A DNA stretch of 64,000 nt from Tepidiformaceae bacterium. GTDB lineage: Bacteria > Chloroflexota > Dehalococcoidia > Tepidiformales > Tepidiformaceae. The notes beneath the pieces were generated by a model. It saw only the letters and a list, made by a program, of their open reading frames with translations. It did not search any database and was not told the DNA's origin. Positions 17,876-27,501 of this stretch are shown one piece after another; position 1 is the first letter of the stretch; every line of letters begins with the position of its first letter. The position numbers were made by a program, and so were the translations under genes. The stretch lies in NCBI GenBank assembly GCA_958295975.1, contig OY282446.1:2085289-2149288 (forward strand), in the 5' to 3' direction.

Positions 17876-19234
17876 CTAATGAGATCCCGCCGTGCCCGCG
17901 GCGATGCCCTCGCGGTAGCGGCGCTCGAGCTCGTCCTCGAAGAAGAACTTCTCCTCGCCGAAGGCGGGGCGCAGCTCGTTCAGCCAGGTCGCGCTCTCGT
18001 CGTACTGCGCGAAGAAGGGGCGCGCCACCCAGGCGGGGTCGCGGCCCTGCAGGAAGGTGAGCGTGAGCACCTTCTGGCCGGCCACCTCGGCGGGGCCGAG
18101 CACGCCCACCTTGCCGGGCTCGGCGGACATGCTGGGGCCGCGCACCGTGCGCGCCAGCCCGCTCACCTGGTCATAGGCGTCGCGGAAGATGCTCCAGGCG
18201 CGCACCAGCGGGATCTCGAAGAAGTGCTTCGCGCCCGTGTCGCGCGCCACGAACATGTAGTACGGGATCATGCCGATGCGGACCTGCTCGCGCCACATCG
18301 AGGCCCAGTCGTCGGCGTTGTCGTTGATGTTGCGCATGATCGGCGACTGCGTGCGGATCTGCGCGCCCGTCTCGCGGATGCGCTCCGTGGCCTCGCGCAC
18401 GGCGGGCGTTTCCAGCTCCCGCGGGTGGTTGAAGTGCGCCATGATGGAGAGGTGCCGCCCGCTGGCCGTCACCCTGCGGAACAGGTCCAGCATCTCCCCC
18501 GCGTCGCCGTCCGTGGTGAAGCGGTAGGGCCAGTAGCCGAGCGCCTTCGTGCCGATGCGGATGGTCTGCAGGTTCGGCAGGTCCGCCTCGAGGATGGGGT
18601 CGATGTACTGGCGGAAGCGCCGCGTCTTCATCACCATGGGGTCGCCGCCCGTGATGAGCACGTCGCTCACGCGCGGGCGCTCGCGCAGGTAGTCGATCAG
18701 CCCCTCCGCCTGTTTGGTGGCGAACTTGAGGTCGTCGATGCCCACGAACTGCGGCCAGCGGAAGCAGAAGGTGCAGTAGGCGTGGCAGGTCTGGCCGTTG
18801 CTGGGGAAGAGCAGCACCGTCTCCTCGTACTTGTGCTGCAGCCCCTCGACCTGCTCGTCGTAGAGCGTGGGCACGTTGTGCTCCAGCTGCCCGGCGGGGT
18901 GCGGGTTGAGCGTCAGGCGGATGCGGTTGGCGGCCTCCTCGATCTCCGCGCGCGGCGCTTCCCGCTTCACCAGCGACGCCATCTCCGAGAAATGCTCGGA
19001 GCGCAGCATGTCCGCCTGCGGGAAGGTGAGCGTGAAGATCGGATCGTTGGGCACGTCGTCCCAGTTGATCAGCTCGTTGACCACGTAGTTGTTCGTCTTG
19101 AAGGGCAGCACGCGCGACACCACGTCGATGGCGAAACGCTCGTCCTTCGCCAGCAGCTCCGCCTGCGGCAGCGCGTTGATGTTGTGCAGCGTCACCGCCT
19201 GGTACCTGGTCGGATCGGGAATGGCCGTCGTCAT
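17876..19234 (-). CDS. KamA-family radical SAM aminomutase (lysine 2,3-aminomutase-like)
   Basis: 452 aa starting at the ATG at 19234 with GGAG in the leader. The radical SAM cluster motif is Cys150-HAY-Cys154-TF-Cys157. SAM-binding GGDPM follows (ITGGDPMVMKTRRFRQYI). The PLP-lysine of the family may be in EPGKVGVLG near the end. Lysine 2,3-aminomutase makes beta-lysine (compatible solutes, lysine fermentation); EpmB-type relatives modify elongation factor P. No efp or lysine-fermentation gene is near. The length fits full-size KamA rather than shorter EpmB. Hydrophobic and aromatic residues in the central barrel are well kept, so it is likely active. Confidence 0.85.
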   Translation of the reverse strand: MTTAIPDPTRYQAVTLHNINALPQAELLAKDERFAIDVVSRVLPFKTNNYVVNELINWDDVPNDPIFTLTFPQADMLRSEHFSEMASLVKREAPRAEIEEAANRIRLTLNPHPAGQLEHNVPTLYDEQVEGLQHKYEETVLLFPSNGQTCHAYCTFCFRWPQFVGIDDLKFATKQAEGLIDYLRERPRVSDVLITGGDPMVMKTRRFRQYIDPILEADLPNLQTIRIGTKALGYWPYRFTTDGDAGEMLDLFRRVTASGRHLSIMAHFNHPRELETPAVREATERIRETGAQIRTQSPIMRNINDNADDWASMWREQVRIGMIPYYMFVARDTGAKHFFEIPLVRAWSIFRDAYDQVSGLARTVRGPSMSAEPGKVGVLGPAEVAGQKVLTLTFLQGRDPAWVARPFFAQYDESATWLNELRPAFGEEKFFFEDELERRYREGIAAGTAGSH

Positions 19235-19279
19235 GGCGTCTCCTCGCGCGGAACGGCCCCGCCGTGTTCCGCGTTTACC

Positions 19280-19285
19280 AGTATA
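19280..19285 (-). promoter_or_regulatory. candidate -10 element of kamA
   Basis: TATACT on the minus strand, 46 bases before the kamA ATG, near consensus. No clear -35 box is seen at the right distance. The 148 bases between kamA and ku must hold divergent promoters; nothing convincing is visible for ku. Confidence 0.35.
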
Positions 19286-19382
19286 GCGCATGACCAATAC
19301 GCGCGCATTCCCGAAACGTCTTCGCGGTCGTACACTTCAACGGAGCGCGGGTTCGGCACGAACCGGCGGGCGGAGGCGCGTC

Positions 19383-20216
19383 ATGCCCCCTCGGACCATC
19401 TGGAAGGGCGTCATCAGCTTCGGCATGGTGAGCATCCCCGTGCGCCTGCTGACGGCCACGGAGAGCCGGGACATCAGCTTCCGCCAGCTGCGGCGCGGCA
19501 CGCAGACGCGCGTGCGCACGATGCGCTGGGACCCGGTGGAGGAATGCGAGGTTCCCTGGGACGAGATCGTGAAGGGCTACGAGTACGCGAAGGACCGCTA
19601 CGTCGTGCTCGAGGACGAGGATTTCGAGAAGCTGCCGCTGCCCTCCCGCCACACCATCGAGCTCACCGCCTTCGTGAAGGAGGCCGAGATCGACCCCGTC
19701 CACTACGAGCGCTCCTACTACCTGGCCCCGGAGGAGGCGGGCGTGAAGCCCTGGTCCCTGCTCATCCGCGCCATGCGGGCGAAGGGCCTGATCGCCGTGG
19801 CCAAGGTCGCCATCCGCACGAAGGAGCGCCTCTGCGCCCTGCGCCCGCGCGGCGACCAGCTCATCCTGGAGACGCTCTACTACCCCGACGAAATCCGCGA
19901 TCCCGGCGAGCTCGCGCCCGTGCAGGAGGTCTCCGAGCAGGAGATGGAGATGGCGCGGGCGCTCATCGAGATGCTGGAGCGGCCCTTCGACCCGGCCAGC
20001 TACCGCGACGACTACCGCGAGGCGCTCATGGCCGTCATCACCGCCCGCCTGGAGGGGCAGGAGGTGGAAGCCCCGGACGAGGCCGCGCCGCGCCCCGCCG
20101 TCGACCTGATGGCCGCCCTGCGCGCCAGCGTGGAGGCCGCGAAGGCGCGGCGCGAGGGCGAGGCATCCGCGGACGCCGCCCCCGAAGAGGTTGGCGCGGC
20201 CGTTTCCGCCGGCTGA
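19383..20216 (+). CDS. ku: Ku homodimer protein of bacterial non-homologous end joining
   Basis: 277 aa. The N-terminus (RTIWKGVISFGMVSIPVRLL) and the core (YYLAPEEAGVKPWSLLIRAM and LRPRGDQLILETLYYPDEIR) are diagnostic of prokaryotic Ku. Ku binds DNA ends and recruits LigD. After the core the C-terminus is an Ala/Glu/Arg-rich extension of about 40 residues, as in many Ku proteins. The ligD ATG is 4 bases after the stop, so the two are an operon. Confidence 0.96.
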   Translation: MPPRTIWKGVISFGMVSIPVRLLTATESRDISFRQLRRGTQTRVRTMRWDPVEECEVPWDEIVKGYEYAKDRYVVLEDEDFEKLPLPSRHTIELTAFVKEAEIDPVHYERSYYLAPEEAGVKPWSLLIRAMRAKGLIAVAKVAIRTKERLCALRPRGDQLILETLYYPDEIRDPGELAPVQEVSEQEMEMARALIEMLERPFDPASYRDDYREALMAVITARLEGQEVEAPDEAAPRPAVDLMAALRASVEAAKARREGEASADAAPEEVGAAVSAG

Positions 20217-20220
20217 CGCC

Positions 20221-22932
20221 ATGCCGGACGCGCTCGCCCGCTACCGCGAGAAGCGCGACTTCACGGCCACGCCCGAGCCCGCGGGAGGCCCCGCCGGGGA
20301 GCGCGCCGGGCCGCTCACCTTCGTCGTCCAGCAGCACGCCGCCACGCGCCTCCACTACGACGTCCGCCTCGAGATGGGCGGTGCGCTCACGTCGTGGGCC
20401 GTGCCGCGCGGCCCCTCCTGCGACCCCGCCGTGCGCCGCCACGCCGCCATGACCGAGGACCACCCCCTCGCCTACGCCGCCTTCGAGGGCATCATCCCGA
20501 AGGGCCAGTACGGGGCCGGGCGGGTCATCGTCTGGGACGCGGGCACCTGCGCGCCGGAGATCGGAGACGCGCGCGTCGCCGAGTTCGCGTCGCGCGCGCG
20601 GGCCGAACGGGCCATGGCCGACGGCCTCGCCGCGGGCAAGCTCTCCGTGCAGCTGCGGGGCCGCAAGCTGAAGGGCTCCTGGGCGTTCGTGCGAACGTCC
20701 GACGGCTGGCTCCTGCTCAAGCATGTGGACGCGGCGGCGGACGCCGGGCGCGACCTGACCGCGGAGGACCGCTCGGTCGTCTCCGGCCTCACCCTCGCCG
20801 ACCTCGCGGAGGGCCGCCTGCCCCGTCCCCGGCGCGCGCCCTCCGACTACGCGCCCGCCGCCCTGCGGGGAGCGCGGGCCGCCCCCCCGCCCGCCGCGCT
20901 GGCCCCCATGACGGCCGTCGCGCGCGAGCCCTTCTCCCACCCCGACTGGCTCTTCGAGCCGAAGCTGGACGGCATCCGCGCCATCGCGCGCGTGGCGGGC
21001 GGCGAGGCCACGCTCCATTCCCGCCGCGGCGTCGATCTCACCGCGAACTACCCCGACCTGGCCGCCGCGCTCGCCGCCCAGCCCGTGGCGGAGGCGCTCT
21101 TCGACGGCGAGATCGTGGCCTTCGACGAGCGCGGCGTTCCCTCCTTCGAACTCCTTCAGCAGCGCATGAACCTGAGCGGCGCGGACGCCGTCGCCGCCGC
21201 CGCGCGCCTGCCCGTGACGTACATGGCCTTCGACCTGCCCCATCTCGACGGCCACGACCTCACGGGCGTGGCCATCGAGGAGCGCAAGGAGGCGCTGGCG
21301 CGGGCGCTGCTGCCCGCCGGGCCGGTGGCGCTGGTGGAGCACGTCGAGGCGGCGGGCGAGGACGCCTACGCGGGGGCCGTCGCGCTCGGCCTCGAGGGCG
21401 TCATGGCCAAGCGCCATGGCAGCCGCTACCTGCCCGGCGGGCGCTCCGACGGCTGGGCCAAGATCAAGGCGCGCCGCACCGCCGAGTTCGCGGTGGCGGG
21501 CTTCACGCCGGGCGAGGGCGCGCGCGCCGCCACCTTCGGCGCGCTGCTCCTCGCCTCGCGCGAGGGGGACGGAGCGCTCGTCTGCCGCGGGCGCGTGGGC
21601 GGCGGCTTCCGCGAGGCGGCGCTGTCCGAGCTGCGCGCGCGCCTCGACGCGCTGCCCGTGACCGCCTCGCCCTTCGCGCCGCCGCACCCCGAGGCGCCGA
21701 AGGCGACCTTCGTGCGCCCCGAGCTGGTGGTCGAGGTCGAATACAGCGAAACCTCCTCGTCCGGGCACCTGCGCGCGCCCGTCTTCCGCCGCCTGCGCCC
21801 CGACAAGACGTCGCTGGAGACGGCCTTCCCGGCGTCGCCCGCGCCGCCGCCCGCCCCCGGCCCCGCGGCGGCGGGCGAGGCCGCGTCCGTGCTGCGCCAG
21901 CTGGAGGAGCCGGGCGAGGAGCTGCGGCTGGCGGTCGGGCCCCACGAGGTCGCCGTGGGCAACCTGGGCAAGGCGCTCTGGCCCGCGGCGGAGGGCCAGC
22001 GGGCGGTGACCAAGCGCGACCTGCTGCGCTACCTGGCGCGCGTCGCGCCGCTCATGCTCCCCCACCTGCGCGACCGCCTGATCACGCTCACGCGCTATCC
22101 GAACGGCGCGGGCGCGCCGCACTTCTACCAGAAGCACGCCGAGCCGCCCTTGCCCCCGTTCGTGGAGACGGCGCTGGTCCATACCGAACACGGCGGCGGC
22201 GACCGCGAGTTCCTGCTCTGCAACAACCTCGCCACGCTGCTGTGGCTGGGACAGCTGGCCAACCTCGAGTTCCACGCCACGCTGGCGCGCGTGGCGACGG
22301 GGCCCGACGCGCGCGCGTCCGCCGCCTTCACGGGCTCGAAGGCGAACGTCGAGGCCTCCGTCCTCAACTATCCCGATTTCCTGCTCTTCGACCTCGACCC
22401 CTACATCTACGCGGGCACGGAGGCGGAGGGCGAGGAGCCGCGGCTCAACCGCGCCGCCTTCGCACGCACGGTCGAGGCGGCGCGCGCGCTCAAGGAGATT
22501 CTGGACGCCGCCGCGCTGCCCTCCTGGGTGAAGACCTCGGGCGCCACGGGGCTGCACGTGCACGTGCCCGTCCTGCGGCAGTTCCCCTATCCCGCCGTGC
22601 GCTCGCTCTGCGAAACCATCTGCGGAGAGCTGCTGGCGCGCTGCCCGCGCGAGGTGACGCTCGAATGGGCCTCGCACAAGCGCACGGGCAGGATTTTCCT
22701 CGACGTCAACCAGAACTCCCGCTCCAAGAACGTGGCCGCCGCCTTTTCGCCGCGCGCGAAGCCGGGCGCGCCCGTCTCCACGCCCCTGCGCTGGGACGAG
22801 CTCGACGGCTTCTATCCGACCGACGCGACCGTGCTCAACGCGCCCGCGCGCTTCGCCGACACGGGCGACCGCTGGGCCGGCATCCTCGACGCCAGGCAGG
22901 ACCTCGGCGCGCTCCTCGGGGTGGAGGCGTGA
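20221..22932 (+). CDS. ligD: multifunctional DNA ligase LigD (phosphoesterase-ligase-polymerase)
   Basis: 903 aa carrying all three NHEJ activities. Order: 3'-phosphoesterase domain at about 1-180 (HYDVRLEMGG, GIIPKGQYGAG); ATP-dependent ligase at about 225-530 with the nucleotidyl-lysine Lys248 in KLDGIRAI; and polymerase/primase domain at about 575-890 with FDLDPY and an LHVHVPV strand. The PE-Lig-Pol order is that of Pseudomonas-type enzymes rather than mycobacterial Pol-PE-Lig. The GTGA overlap at the 3' end couples it to the following 128-aa gene. Together with ku it is a complete two-component end-joining system. Confidence 0.96.
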   Translation: MPDALARYREKRDFTATPEPAGGPAGERAGPLTFVVQQHAATRLHYDVRLEMGGALTSWAVPRGPSCDPAVRRHAAMTEDHPLAYAAFEGIIPKGQYGAGRVIVWDAGTCAPEIGDARVAEFASRARAERAMADGLAAGKLSVQLRGRKLKGSWAFVRTSDGWLLLKHVDAAADAGRDLTAEDRSVVSGLTLADLAEGRLPRPRRAPSDYAPAALRGARAAPPPAALAPMTAVAREPFSHPDWLFEPKLDGIRAIARVAGGEATLHSRRGVDLTANYPDLAAALAAQPVAEALFDGEIVAFDERGVPSFELLQQRMNLSGADAVAAAARLPVTYMAFDLPHLDGHDLTGVAIEERKEALARALLPAGPVALVEHVEAAGEDAYAGAVALGLEGVMAKRHGSRYLPGGRSDGWAKIKARRTAEFAVAGFTPGEGARAATFGALLLASREGDGALVCRGRVGGGFREAALSELRARLDALPVTASPFAPPHPEAPKATFVRPELVVEVEYSETSSSGHLRAPVFRRLRPDKTSLETAFPASPAPPPAPGPAAAGEAASVLRQLEEPGEELRLAVGPHEVAVGNLGKALWPAAEGQRAVTKRDLLRYLARVAPLMLPHLRDRLITLTRYPNGAGAPHFYQKHAEPPLPPFVETALVHTEHGGGDREFLLCNNLATLLWLGQLANLEFHATLARVATGPDARASAAFTGSKANVEASVLNYPDFLLFDLDPYIYAGTEAEGEEPRLNRAAFARTVEAARALKEILDAAALPSWVKTSGATGLHVHVPVLRQFPYPAVRSLCETICGELLARCPREVTLEWASHKRTGRIFLDVNQNSRSKNVAAAFSPRAKPGAPVSTPLRWDELDGFYPTDATVLNAPARFADTGDRWAGILDARQDLGALLGVEA

Positions 22933-23315
22933 GCGCGGAGCGGAGCGCCCGCCAGCGCCCGCTCGACCTGCACGGGCGCGACCGCTTCGAGGCGGTCGAG
23001 ATCGTGCAGCGCGCGCTCGCGGAGGCGGGCTACGAGACGGGCGACTGCGTCGACGTGCTGGGCGGCGCCTTCGTGAGCGCGGCGGTGCGCCGCTACTGGA
23101 TGGCGGGGCTCGACGCCGCCGCGGCGCACGAACGCCTCTGCGCCGACGACCCCGAGCTGGCGCGCGCCATCGAGGCCATCGCGCCCATCCTGCTCGACCG
23201 CGTGGAGGCGAGCGACCAGCGCACGGCGGCGGTGCGGGCCGTCGAGCTGCTGCTGGCCGCCGCCCGCCCGCGGCGCGACCAGCTGCGCCTGCCCCTCGAC
23301 CGCGAGGCCCGCTAG
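22929..23315 (+). CDS. hypothetical protein coupled to ligD
   Basis: 128 aa from a GTG that overlaps the ligD stop. The sequence ([60 protein letters not shown]) is predicted to be mainly helical and has no transmembrane segment. The C-terminus ends in [14 protein letters not shown], an Arg/Leu pattern that might be an interaction tail. No family is recognised. Coupling with ligD suggests a third component in the repair operon, but nothing shows its role. The TAG stop overlaps the stop of convergent acs (CTAG). Confidence 0.65.
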   Translation: MSAERSARQRPLDLHGRDRFEAVEIVQRALAEAGYETGDCVDVLGGAFVSAAVRRYWMAGLDAAAAHERLCADDPELARAIEAIAPILLDRVEASDQRTAAVRAVELLLAAARPRRDQLRLPLDREAR

Positions 23316-25288
23316 CCCCGCGGCGCCCCGGCGATGATGCGCTCGACCACGGCGGGGTCGGCGAGGGTGGTCACGTCGCCCACGTTCTCGGGTTCGCCCT
23401 CGGCGATCTTGCGCAGGATGCGGCGCATGATCTTGCCGGAGCGCGTCTTGGGCAGGCCGGGCACGAACTGGATGCGGTCGGGCGTGGCGATGGGGCTGAT
23501 CTCGGTTCGCACGGCCTGGCGCAGCTCGCGCTCGATGGCCTCGGAGCCATCCACGCCCTGGTTGAGCATGACGTAGGCGTGGATGCCGGTGCCCTTCACG
23601 TCGTGGGGGTAGCCGACCACGGCGGCCTCGGCGCAGGCCTCGTGGCCCACGAGCGCGCCCTCGATCTCGGCGCTGCCGAGGCGGTGCCCGGCCACGTTCA
23701 GCACGTCGTCCACGCGCCCCGTGATCCAGTAGTAGCCGTCCCCGTCGCGGTGGCAGCCGTCCCCCGTGAAGTAGCGGCCGGGGTAGGCGGCGAAGTAGGT
23801 GTCGAGGAAGCGCTGGTGGTCGCCGTAGACGGTGCGCATCATGCCCGGCCAGGAGGCGGCCATGCAGAGGCGACCGGTGACGCCGTTCCCCTCGAGCTCG
23901 TTCCCCTGTTCGTCCACCACCACGGGCTGCACGCCGAGGAAGGGCAGGGAGGCCGAGCCCGGCTTCATGGCGTTGGCCCCGGGCAGCCCCGTGATCAGGT
24001 GGCCGCCCGTCTCCGTCTGCCAGTAGGTATCCACGATCGAGCAGCGCCCGCCGCCGACCACATGGTAGTACCAGCGCCAGGCCTCGGGGTTGATGGGCTC
24101 GCCCACCGTGCCCAGCACGCGCAGGCTCTCGCGGCTGTGGCGCGTGACGGGCCCGTCGCCAGCGGCGGCGATGGCGCGGATGGCCGTGGGCGCCGTGTAG
24201 AAGATGGTGATGCCGAGGCGGTCCACCATGTCCCAGTAGCGCCCCGCGTCGGGATAGGTGGGCACGGACTCGAACAGCACCGTGACGGCGCCGTTGGCCA
24301 GCGGCCCGTAGACGATGTAGCTGTGTCCCGTGATCCAGCCGATGTCGGCGGCGCAGCAGTAGACGTCGCCCTCGCGCCAGTCGAAGGCGTAGCGGTGCGA
24401 GAGCATGGTGTGGAGCAGGTAGCCCGCCTGCGTGTGCAGCACGCCCTTCGGCTTCCCCGTGGAGCCGGAGGTGTAGAGGATGAAGAGCGGGTCCTCGGAT
24501 TCCATCTCCTCCGGCTCGCAGTCGGCGGGCTGCCCCGCGAGCGCGTCCTCCCACCACACGTCGCGCCCCTCCGTCATGGGCAGGTCCGCGCCCGTGCGGC
24601 GGTAGACGACGACGAAGCGCACGCTCGCGCCGCCCATGCGCAGGGCCTCGTCCACGTTGGCCTTGAGGGCCACGGGGCGTCCGCCGCGGCGGCCCTCGTC
24701 CTGCGTGATGATGGCCGAGCAGGTCGAATCCTCGACGCGGTCGACGATGGAGCGCGGGCTGAAGCCGCCGAAGATGACGGAGTGCACGGCCCCGATGCGG
24801 GCGCAGGCGAGCATGGCGATGGCCAGTTCGGGGGCCATGCCCATGTAGATGGCGACGCGGTCGCCCTTCTTCACGCCGCGCGCGCGCAGGGCGTTGCCGA
24901 GGCGCCCCACCTCGGCGGCCACCTCGCGGTAGGTCAGGCGGCGGTTCTCGCCGGGCTCGTCGCCTTCCCAGAGGAGGGCCGTCTGGTCGCCGCGTTCGGC
25001 GAGGTGGCGGTCGAGGCAGTTCACGCTCACGTTCAGCGTTCCGCCCCGGAACCAGGCGATGCGGCCGGTGGCGAAGTCGTCCTCCACCACCGTCTCGAAG
25101 GGGCGCATCCAGTCGAGGTGGGCGTTCGCCTGTTCGGCCCAGAAGGCCTCGCGGTCCTCGATGGAGCGCCGCCGCAGCTCCTCGTACTCCTCGCGGGAGC
25201 GCACGTGCGCGCCCTCGCGCACGCGCGCGGGCGGCTCGTAGGTCTCGTCCACCGGCAGTCCGATCTCGCTGCTCGCGCCGTCGCTCAC
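23312..25288 (-). CDS. acs: acetyl-CoA synthetase
   Basis: 658 aa; acetate + ATP + CoA to acetyl-CoA. The GTG at 25288 has AGGAGG six bases ahead, so it is preferred to the many upstream codons of the open frame. Features: the P-loop [44 protein letters not shown], and the conserved C-terminal acylation lysine in [15 protein letters not shown] (Lys619). Length and motifs fit Acs proper (about 650 aa) rather than longer propionyl or shorter acyl ligases. It probably forms a single transcription unit. Confidence 0.95.
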   Translation of the reverse strand: MSDGASSEIGLPVDETYEPPARVREGAHVRSREEYEELRRRSIEDREAFWAEQANAHLDWMRPFETVVEDDFATGRIAWFRGGTLNVSVNCLDRHLAERGDQTALLWEGDEPGENRRLTYREVAAEVGRLGNALRARGVKKGDRVAIYMGMAPELAIAMLACARIGAVHSVIFGGFSPRSIVDRVEDSTCSAIITQDEGRRGGRPVALKANVDEALRMGGASVRFVVVYRRTGADLPMTEGRDVWWEDALAGQPADCEPEEMESEDPLFILYTSGSTGKPKGVLHTQAGYLLHTMLSHRYAFDWREGDVYCCAADIGWITGHSYIVYGPLANGAVTVLFESVPTYPDAGRYWDMVDRLGITIFYTAPTAIRAIAAAGDGPVTRHSRESLRVLGTVGEPINPEAWRWYYHVVGGGRCSIVDTYWQTETGGHLITGLPGANAMKPGSASLPFLGVQPVVVDEQGNELEGNGVTGRLCMAASWPGMMRTVYGDHQRFLDTYFAAYPGRYFTGDGCHRDGDGYYWITGRVDDVLNVAGHRLGSAEIEGALVGHEACAEAAVVGYPHDVKGTGIHAYVMLNQGVDGSEAIERELRQAVRTEISPIATPDRIQFVPGLPKTRSGKIMRRILRKIAEGEPENVGDVTTLADPAVVERIIAGAPRG

Positions 25289-25385
25289 GTGTGGCCTCCT
25301 GACGCCCTCGGTCTCGCGCGCGATTCTACCCGTCGCGGGCGCGCGGGTTCGCGCCGCCGCCGCGCGCGCGGTACGATGGGCGGCG

Positions 25386-25646
25386 ATGAGCACCCGACGC
25401 CCCCGACGGCAGCGCCGCCGTCCCCGCGAGCGCGCCTCCACCCTGCCCCGCCCCGTGGCGGATGCGTCCGCGCGGTCCCCGTCCGCGCCCGCCGTCGCCG
25501 CGGGCCCGCCACGCCCCGCCGCGCGGGAGCGCATCGAGCACCACGTGGCCGCCGACTACCGCTACGTGCGCCGCGATCTGGCGGTTGTGGGCGTGGTGAG
25601 CGCGATCACGCTCGCCTTCGTGCTGATCGCGGCGCTCATCGCCTGA
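25386..25646 (+). CDS. small single-pass membrane protein, unknown
   Basis: 86 aa. A basic, Arg/Pro-rich N-terminal half and one C-terminal transmembrane helix ([20 protein letters not shown], about 65-85). [11 protein letters not shown] precedes the helix. Probably a small anchored protein; no family is known to me. Its TGA is part of the palindrome GCCTGA-ACG-TCAGGC shared with the stop of the convergent gene. Confidence 0.5.
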   Translation: MSTRRPRRQRRRPRERASTLPRPVADASARSPSAPAVAAGPPRPAARERIEHHVAADYRYVRRDLAVVGVVSAITLAFVLIAALIA

Positions 25647-25649
25647 ACG

Positions 25650-26135
25650 TCAGGCGGCGAGGTTGCGCCAGGCGAACCACACGCCCACGCCGGCGGCCAC
25701 CAGCCCCCACAGGGCGAAGCGCGTGTCGGTGAGGACCAGCATCAGAATCCAGGCGATGACGATGCCGACGATGGCGAAGATGGCCATGAGCGGGCCGCGC
25801 TTGCCGCCGGTGGCCAGCTCCACCAGCCTCGTGAAGACGTAGCCCAGCCCCACGCCCACGATCAGAGAGAAGAACCCGGCGGTGAAGGGCAGCAGGATGA
25901 CGGCCCAGAGGATGCCCATGCCCACGCCGCCGAAGAGGGCCGCGCCCATGGCCCGCAGGTAGTGGGTGCCGGTGTGCGTGTAGACGGGCGCGCGCATGAC
26001 GCGGGCGCAGTCGCGGCAGCGCGCCCCCACCGGCGTATGCGTCAGGCAGGCGGGGCAGATGGGCGTCTCGCAGCGGCTGCAGCGCAGGGCCGTTTCGACG
26101 CCCGCGTGGCGGGGGCACTCCACCGGCGGGGGCAT
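25650..26135 (-). CDS. B-box-like zinc-binding membrane protein
   Basis: 161 aa. The N-terminal ~45 residues have a Cys/His cluster (CPRHAGVETALRCSRCETPI, CPACLTHTPVGARC, CRDC), a B-box/RING-like double zinc site. Then come about four hydrophobic segments (58-78, 85-105, 118-135, 140-157). Similar proteins ('rhomboid family protein' or 'zinc-ribbon membrane protein' in databases) have no known role. No protease residues are seen. Confidence 0.65.
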   Translation of the reverse strand: MPPPVECPRHAGVETALRCSRCETPICPACLTHTPVGARCRDCARVMRAPVYTHTGTHYLRAMGAALFGGVGMGILWAVILLPFTAGFFSLIVGVGLGYVFTRLVELATGGKRGPLMAIFAIVGIVIAWILMLVLTDTRFALWGLVAAGVGVWFAWRNLAA

Positions 26136-26178
26136 CTCCCCGCCATGCTAGCAGACGGCCCGCCGGGATCCCGCCCGA

Positions 26179-26628
26179 TCAGGCGTCGTCGGGGGCGTCG
26201 ACGAGGGCGAAGGAGATGATGCCCGCGGCCACGAGGGCGCCGTCCACGCGCGCCTCGACGGCGCCCCTGCCCAGCGGCCCGCGCATGCGCTCGAGCGTGA
26301 ACGAGAGGCGCAGCTGGTCGCCGGGCGTGACCGGCCGCCGGAAGCGCATCTTCTCGATGCCGCCGAACATGGGCGTCTTGCCCGCGTGGTCCGCGCCGTG
26401 CAGCAGCGTGACCGCCGCCACCTGCGCGAGCGCCTCCACGATGAGCACGCCGGGCATGACGCGTCGTCCGGGGAAATGGCCCTCGAAGAACCACTCGTTG
26501 GCGGTCACGTTCTTGAGGCCGGTCCCGCGCGCGCCGGGCTCCAGCTCGACCATGCGGTCCACCAGCAGGAAGGGGTAGCGGTGGGGGATGATTCGCTCGA
26601 TGGCGTCGGCGCTGAGGTCCACTTCCAT
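26179..26628 (-). CDS. fabZ: (3R)-hydroxyacyl-ACP dehydratase FabZ
   Basis: 149 aa. Fatty-acid-synthesis dehydratase. ERIIPHRYPFLLVDRM and NEWFFEGHFPGRRVMPGVLI are diagnostic. Catalytic His51 and Glu65 are present. It overlaps the upstream PHP gene by one base (TGATG) and would be co-translated with it. No other fab genes are near. Confidence 0.95.
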   Translation of the reverse strand: MEVDLSADAIERIIPHRYPFLLVDRMVELEPGARGTGLKNVTANEWFFEGHFPGRRVMPGVLIVEALAQVAAVTLLHGADHAGKTPMFGGIEKMRFRRPVTPGDQLRLSFTLERMRGPLGRGAVEARVDGALVAAGIISFALVDAPDDA

Positions 26629-27491
26629 CAGCCCGCTCCGGCGAGGGCGAGGCCGGGGAGCGCGCGCCCGTCGAGGAAGGACAGGAAGGCCGCCACGGCC
26701 TCGTCCGCGAAGGGGATGTCGCCGATCTCGCGGTCGTTGGGGTTGCCGAGACCGTGGTAGTCGCTGCCGCCCGATTCCGCCAGCCCCAGCTCCAGCGCGA
26801 GGGCGTGGTGGGCGGCCACGGTTTCGGCGTCGTAGTGCTTGTAGTAGGTCTCGATGCCGTCGAGGCCCGCGCCCGCGAGCGTCCGCACGATGTCGTCGGA
26901 CGCCTCGCCGAGGTAGATGGGGTGGGCCGCGAAGACGGCGCCGCCCGCCTCGTGGAGCAGGGCGATGGCCTCCGCCGGGGACAGCCGCTCGCGCGTGACG
27001 TGGGCGGGCCGCCCGTTGCCGAGCCAGACGTCGAACGCCTCCGCCACGCTCGCCGCGTGGCCCGCCTCCACGAGGGCGCGGGCCACGTGGGGGCGGCCCA
27101 CGCTGGCCTCCCCGGCGATGGCGAGCACGCGCTCCGCGTCCAGCGGCAGGCCGTGGTCGGCGAGGACGCGCACGATGCGCCGCATGCGCCCCACGCGGCC
27201 CTCGCGCTGCCCGGCCAGGTACTCCCGCAGGGGCGCGTGCGCGGCGTCGAAGCCGTAGCCGAGCAGGTGCACGTCCACGCCCTCCAGGTCGGCGCTCAGC
27301 TCGACGCCGGAGAGGAGCCGCAGCCCGGCGGCTTCGGCGGCGGCGGCGGCCTCCGCCAGCCCCGCGGTGGTGTCGTGGTCGGTGAGCGCGAGCGCGCGCA
27401 CGCCATTGGCGGCGGCGGTCCCGACCACCCAGGCGGGGTCGCGCACGCCGTCGGAGGCGGTGCTGTGGAGGTGGAAATCGCCGCGCGCCAT
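26628..27491 (-). CDS. PHP-domain phosphoesterase
   Basis: 287 aa. The four PHP motifs can be seen: HLHSTASDG, LTDHDTTAG, GVELSAD, AAHPIYLGE, and a final SDYHG. The family includes 3',5'-nucleoside bisphosphate phosphatase (RNase AM, YciV), the most similar in length and order. It needs a tri-metal cluster. Downstream fabZ overlaps it, while rny ends 10 bases upstream. It acts in the cytosol; the substrate is an inference. Confidence 0.88.
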   Translation of the reverse strand: MARGDFHLHSTASDGVRDPAWVVGTAAANGVRALALTDHDTTAGLAEAAAAAEAAGLRLLSGVELSADLEGVDVHLLGYGFDAAHAPLREYLAGQREGRVGRMRRIVRVLADHGLPLDAERVLAIAGEASVGRPHVARALVEAGHAASVAEAFDVWLGNGRPAHVTRERLSPAEAIALLHEAGGAVFAAHPIYLGEASDDIVRTLAGAGLDGIETYYKHYDAETVAAHHALALELGLAESGGSDYHGLGNPNDREIGDIPFADEAVAAFLSFLDGRALPGLALAGAG

Positions 27492-27501
27492 GCCGCCGCC
27501 C

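Noticed and set aside
20394-23315. 973-aa plus-strand open frame overlapping ligD
   Set aside because: Out-of-frame shadow of ligD; only its end, from the GTG at 22929, is taken as a gene.
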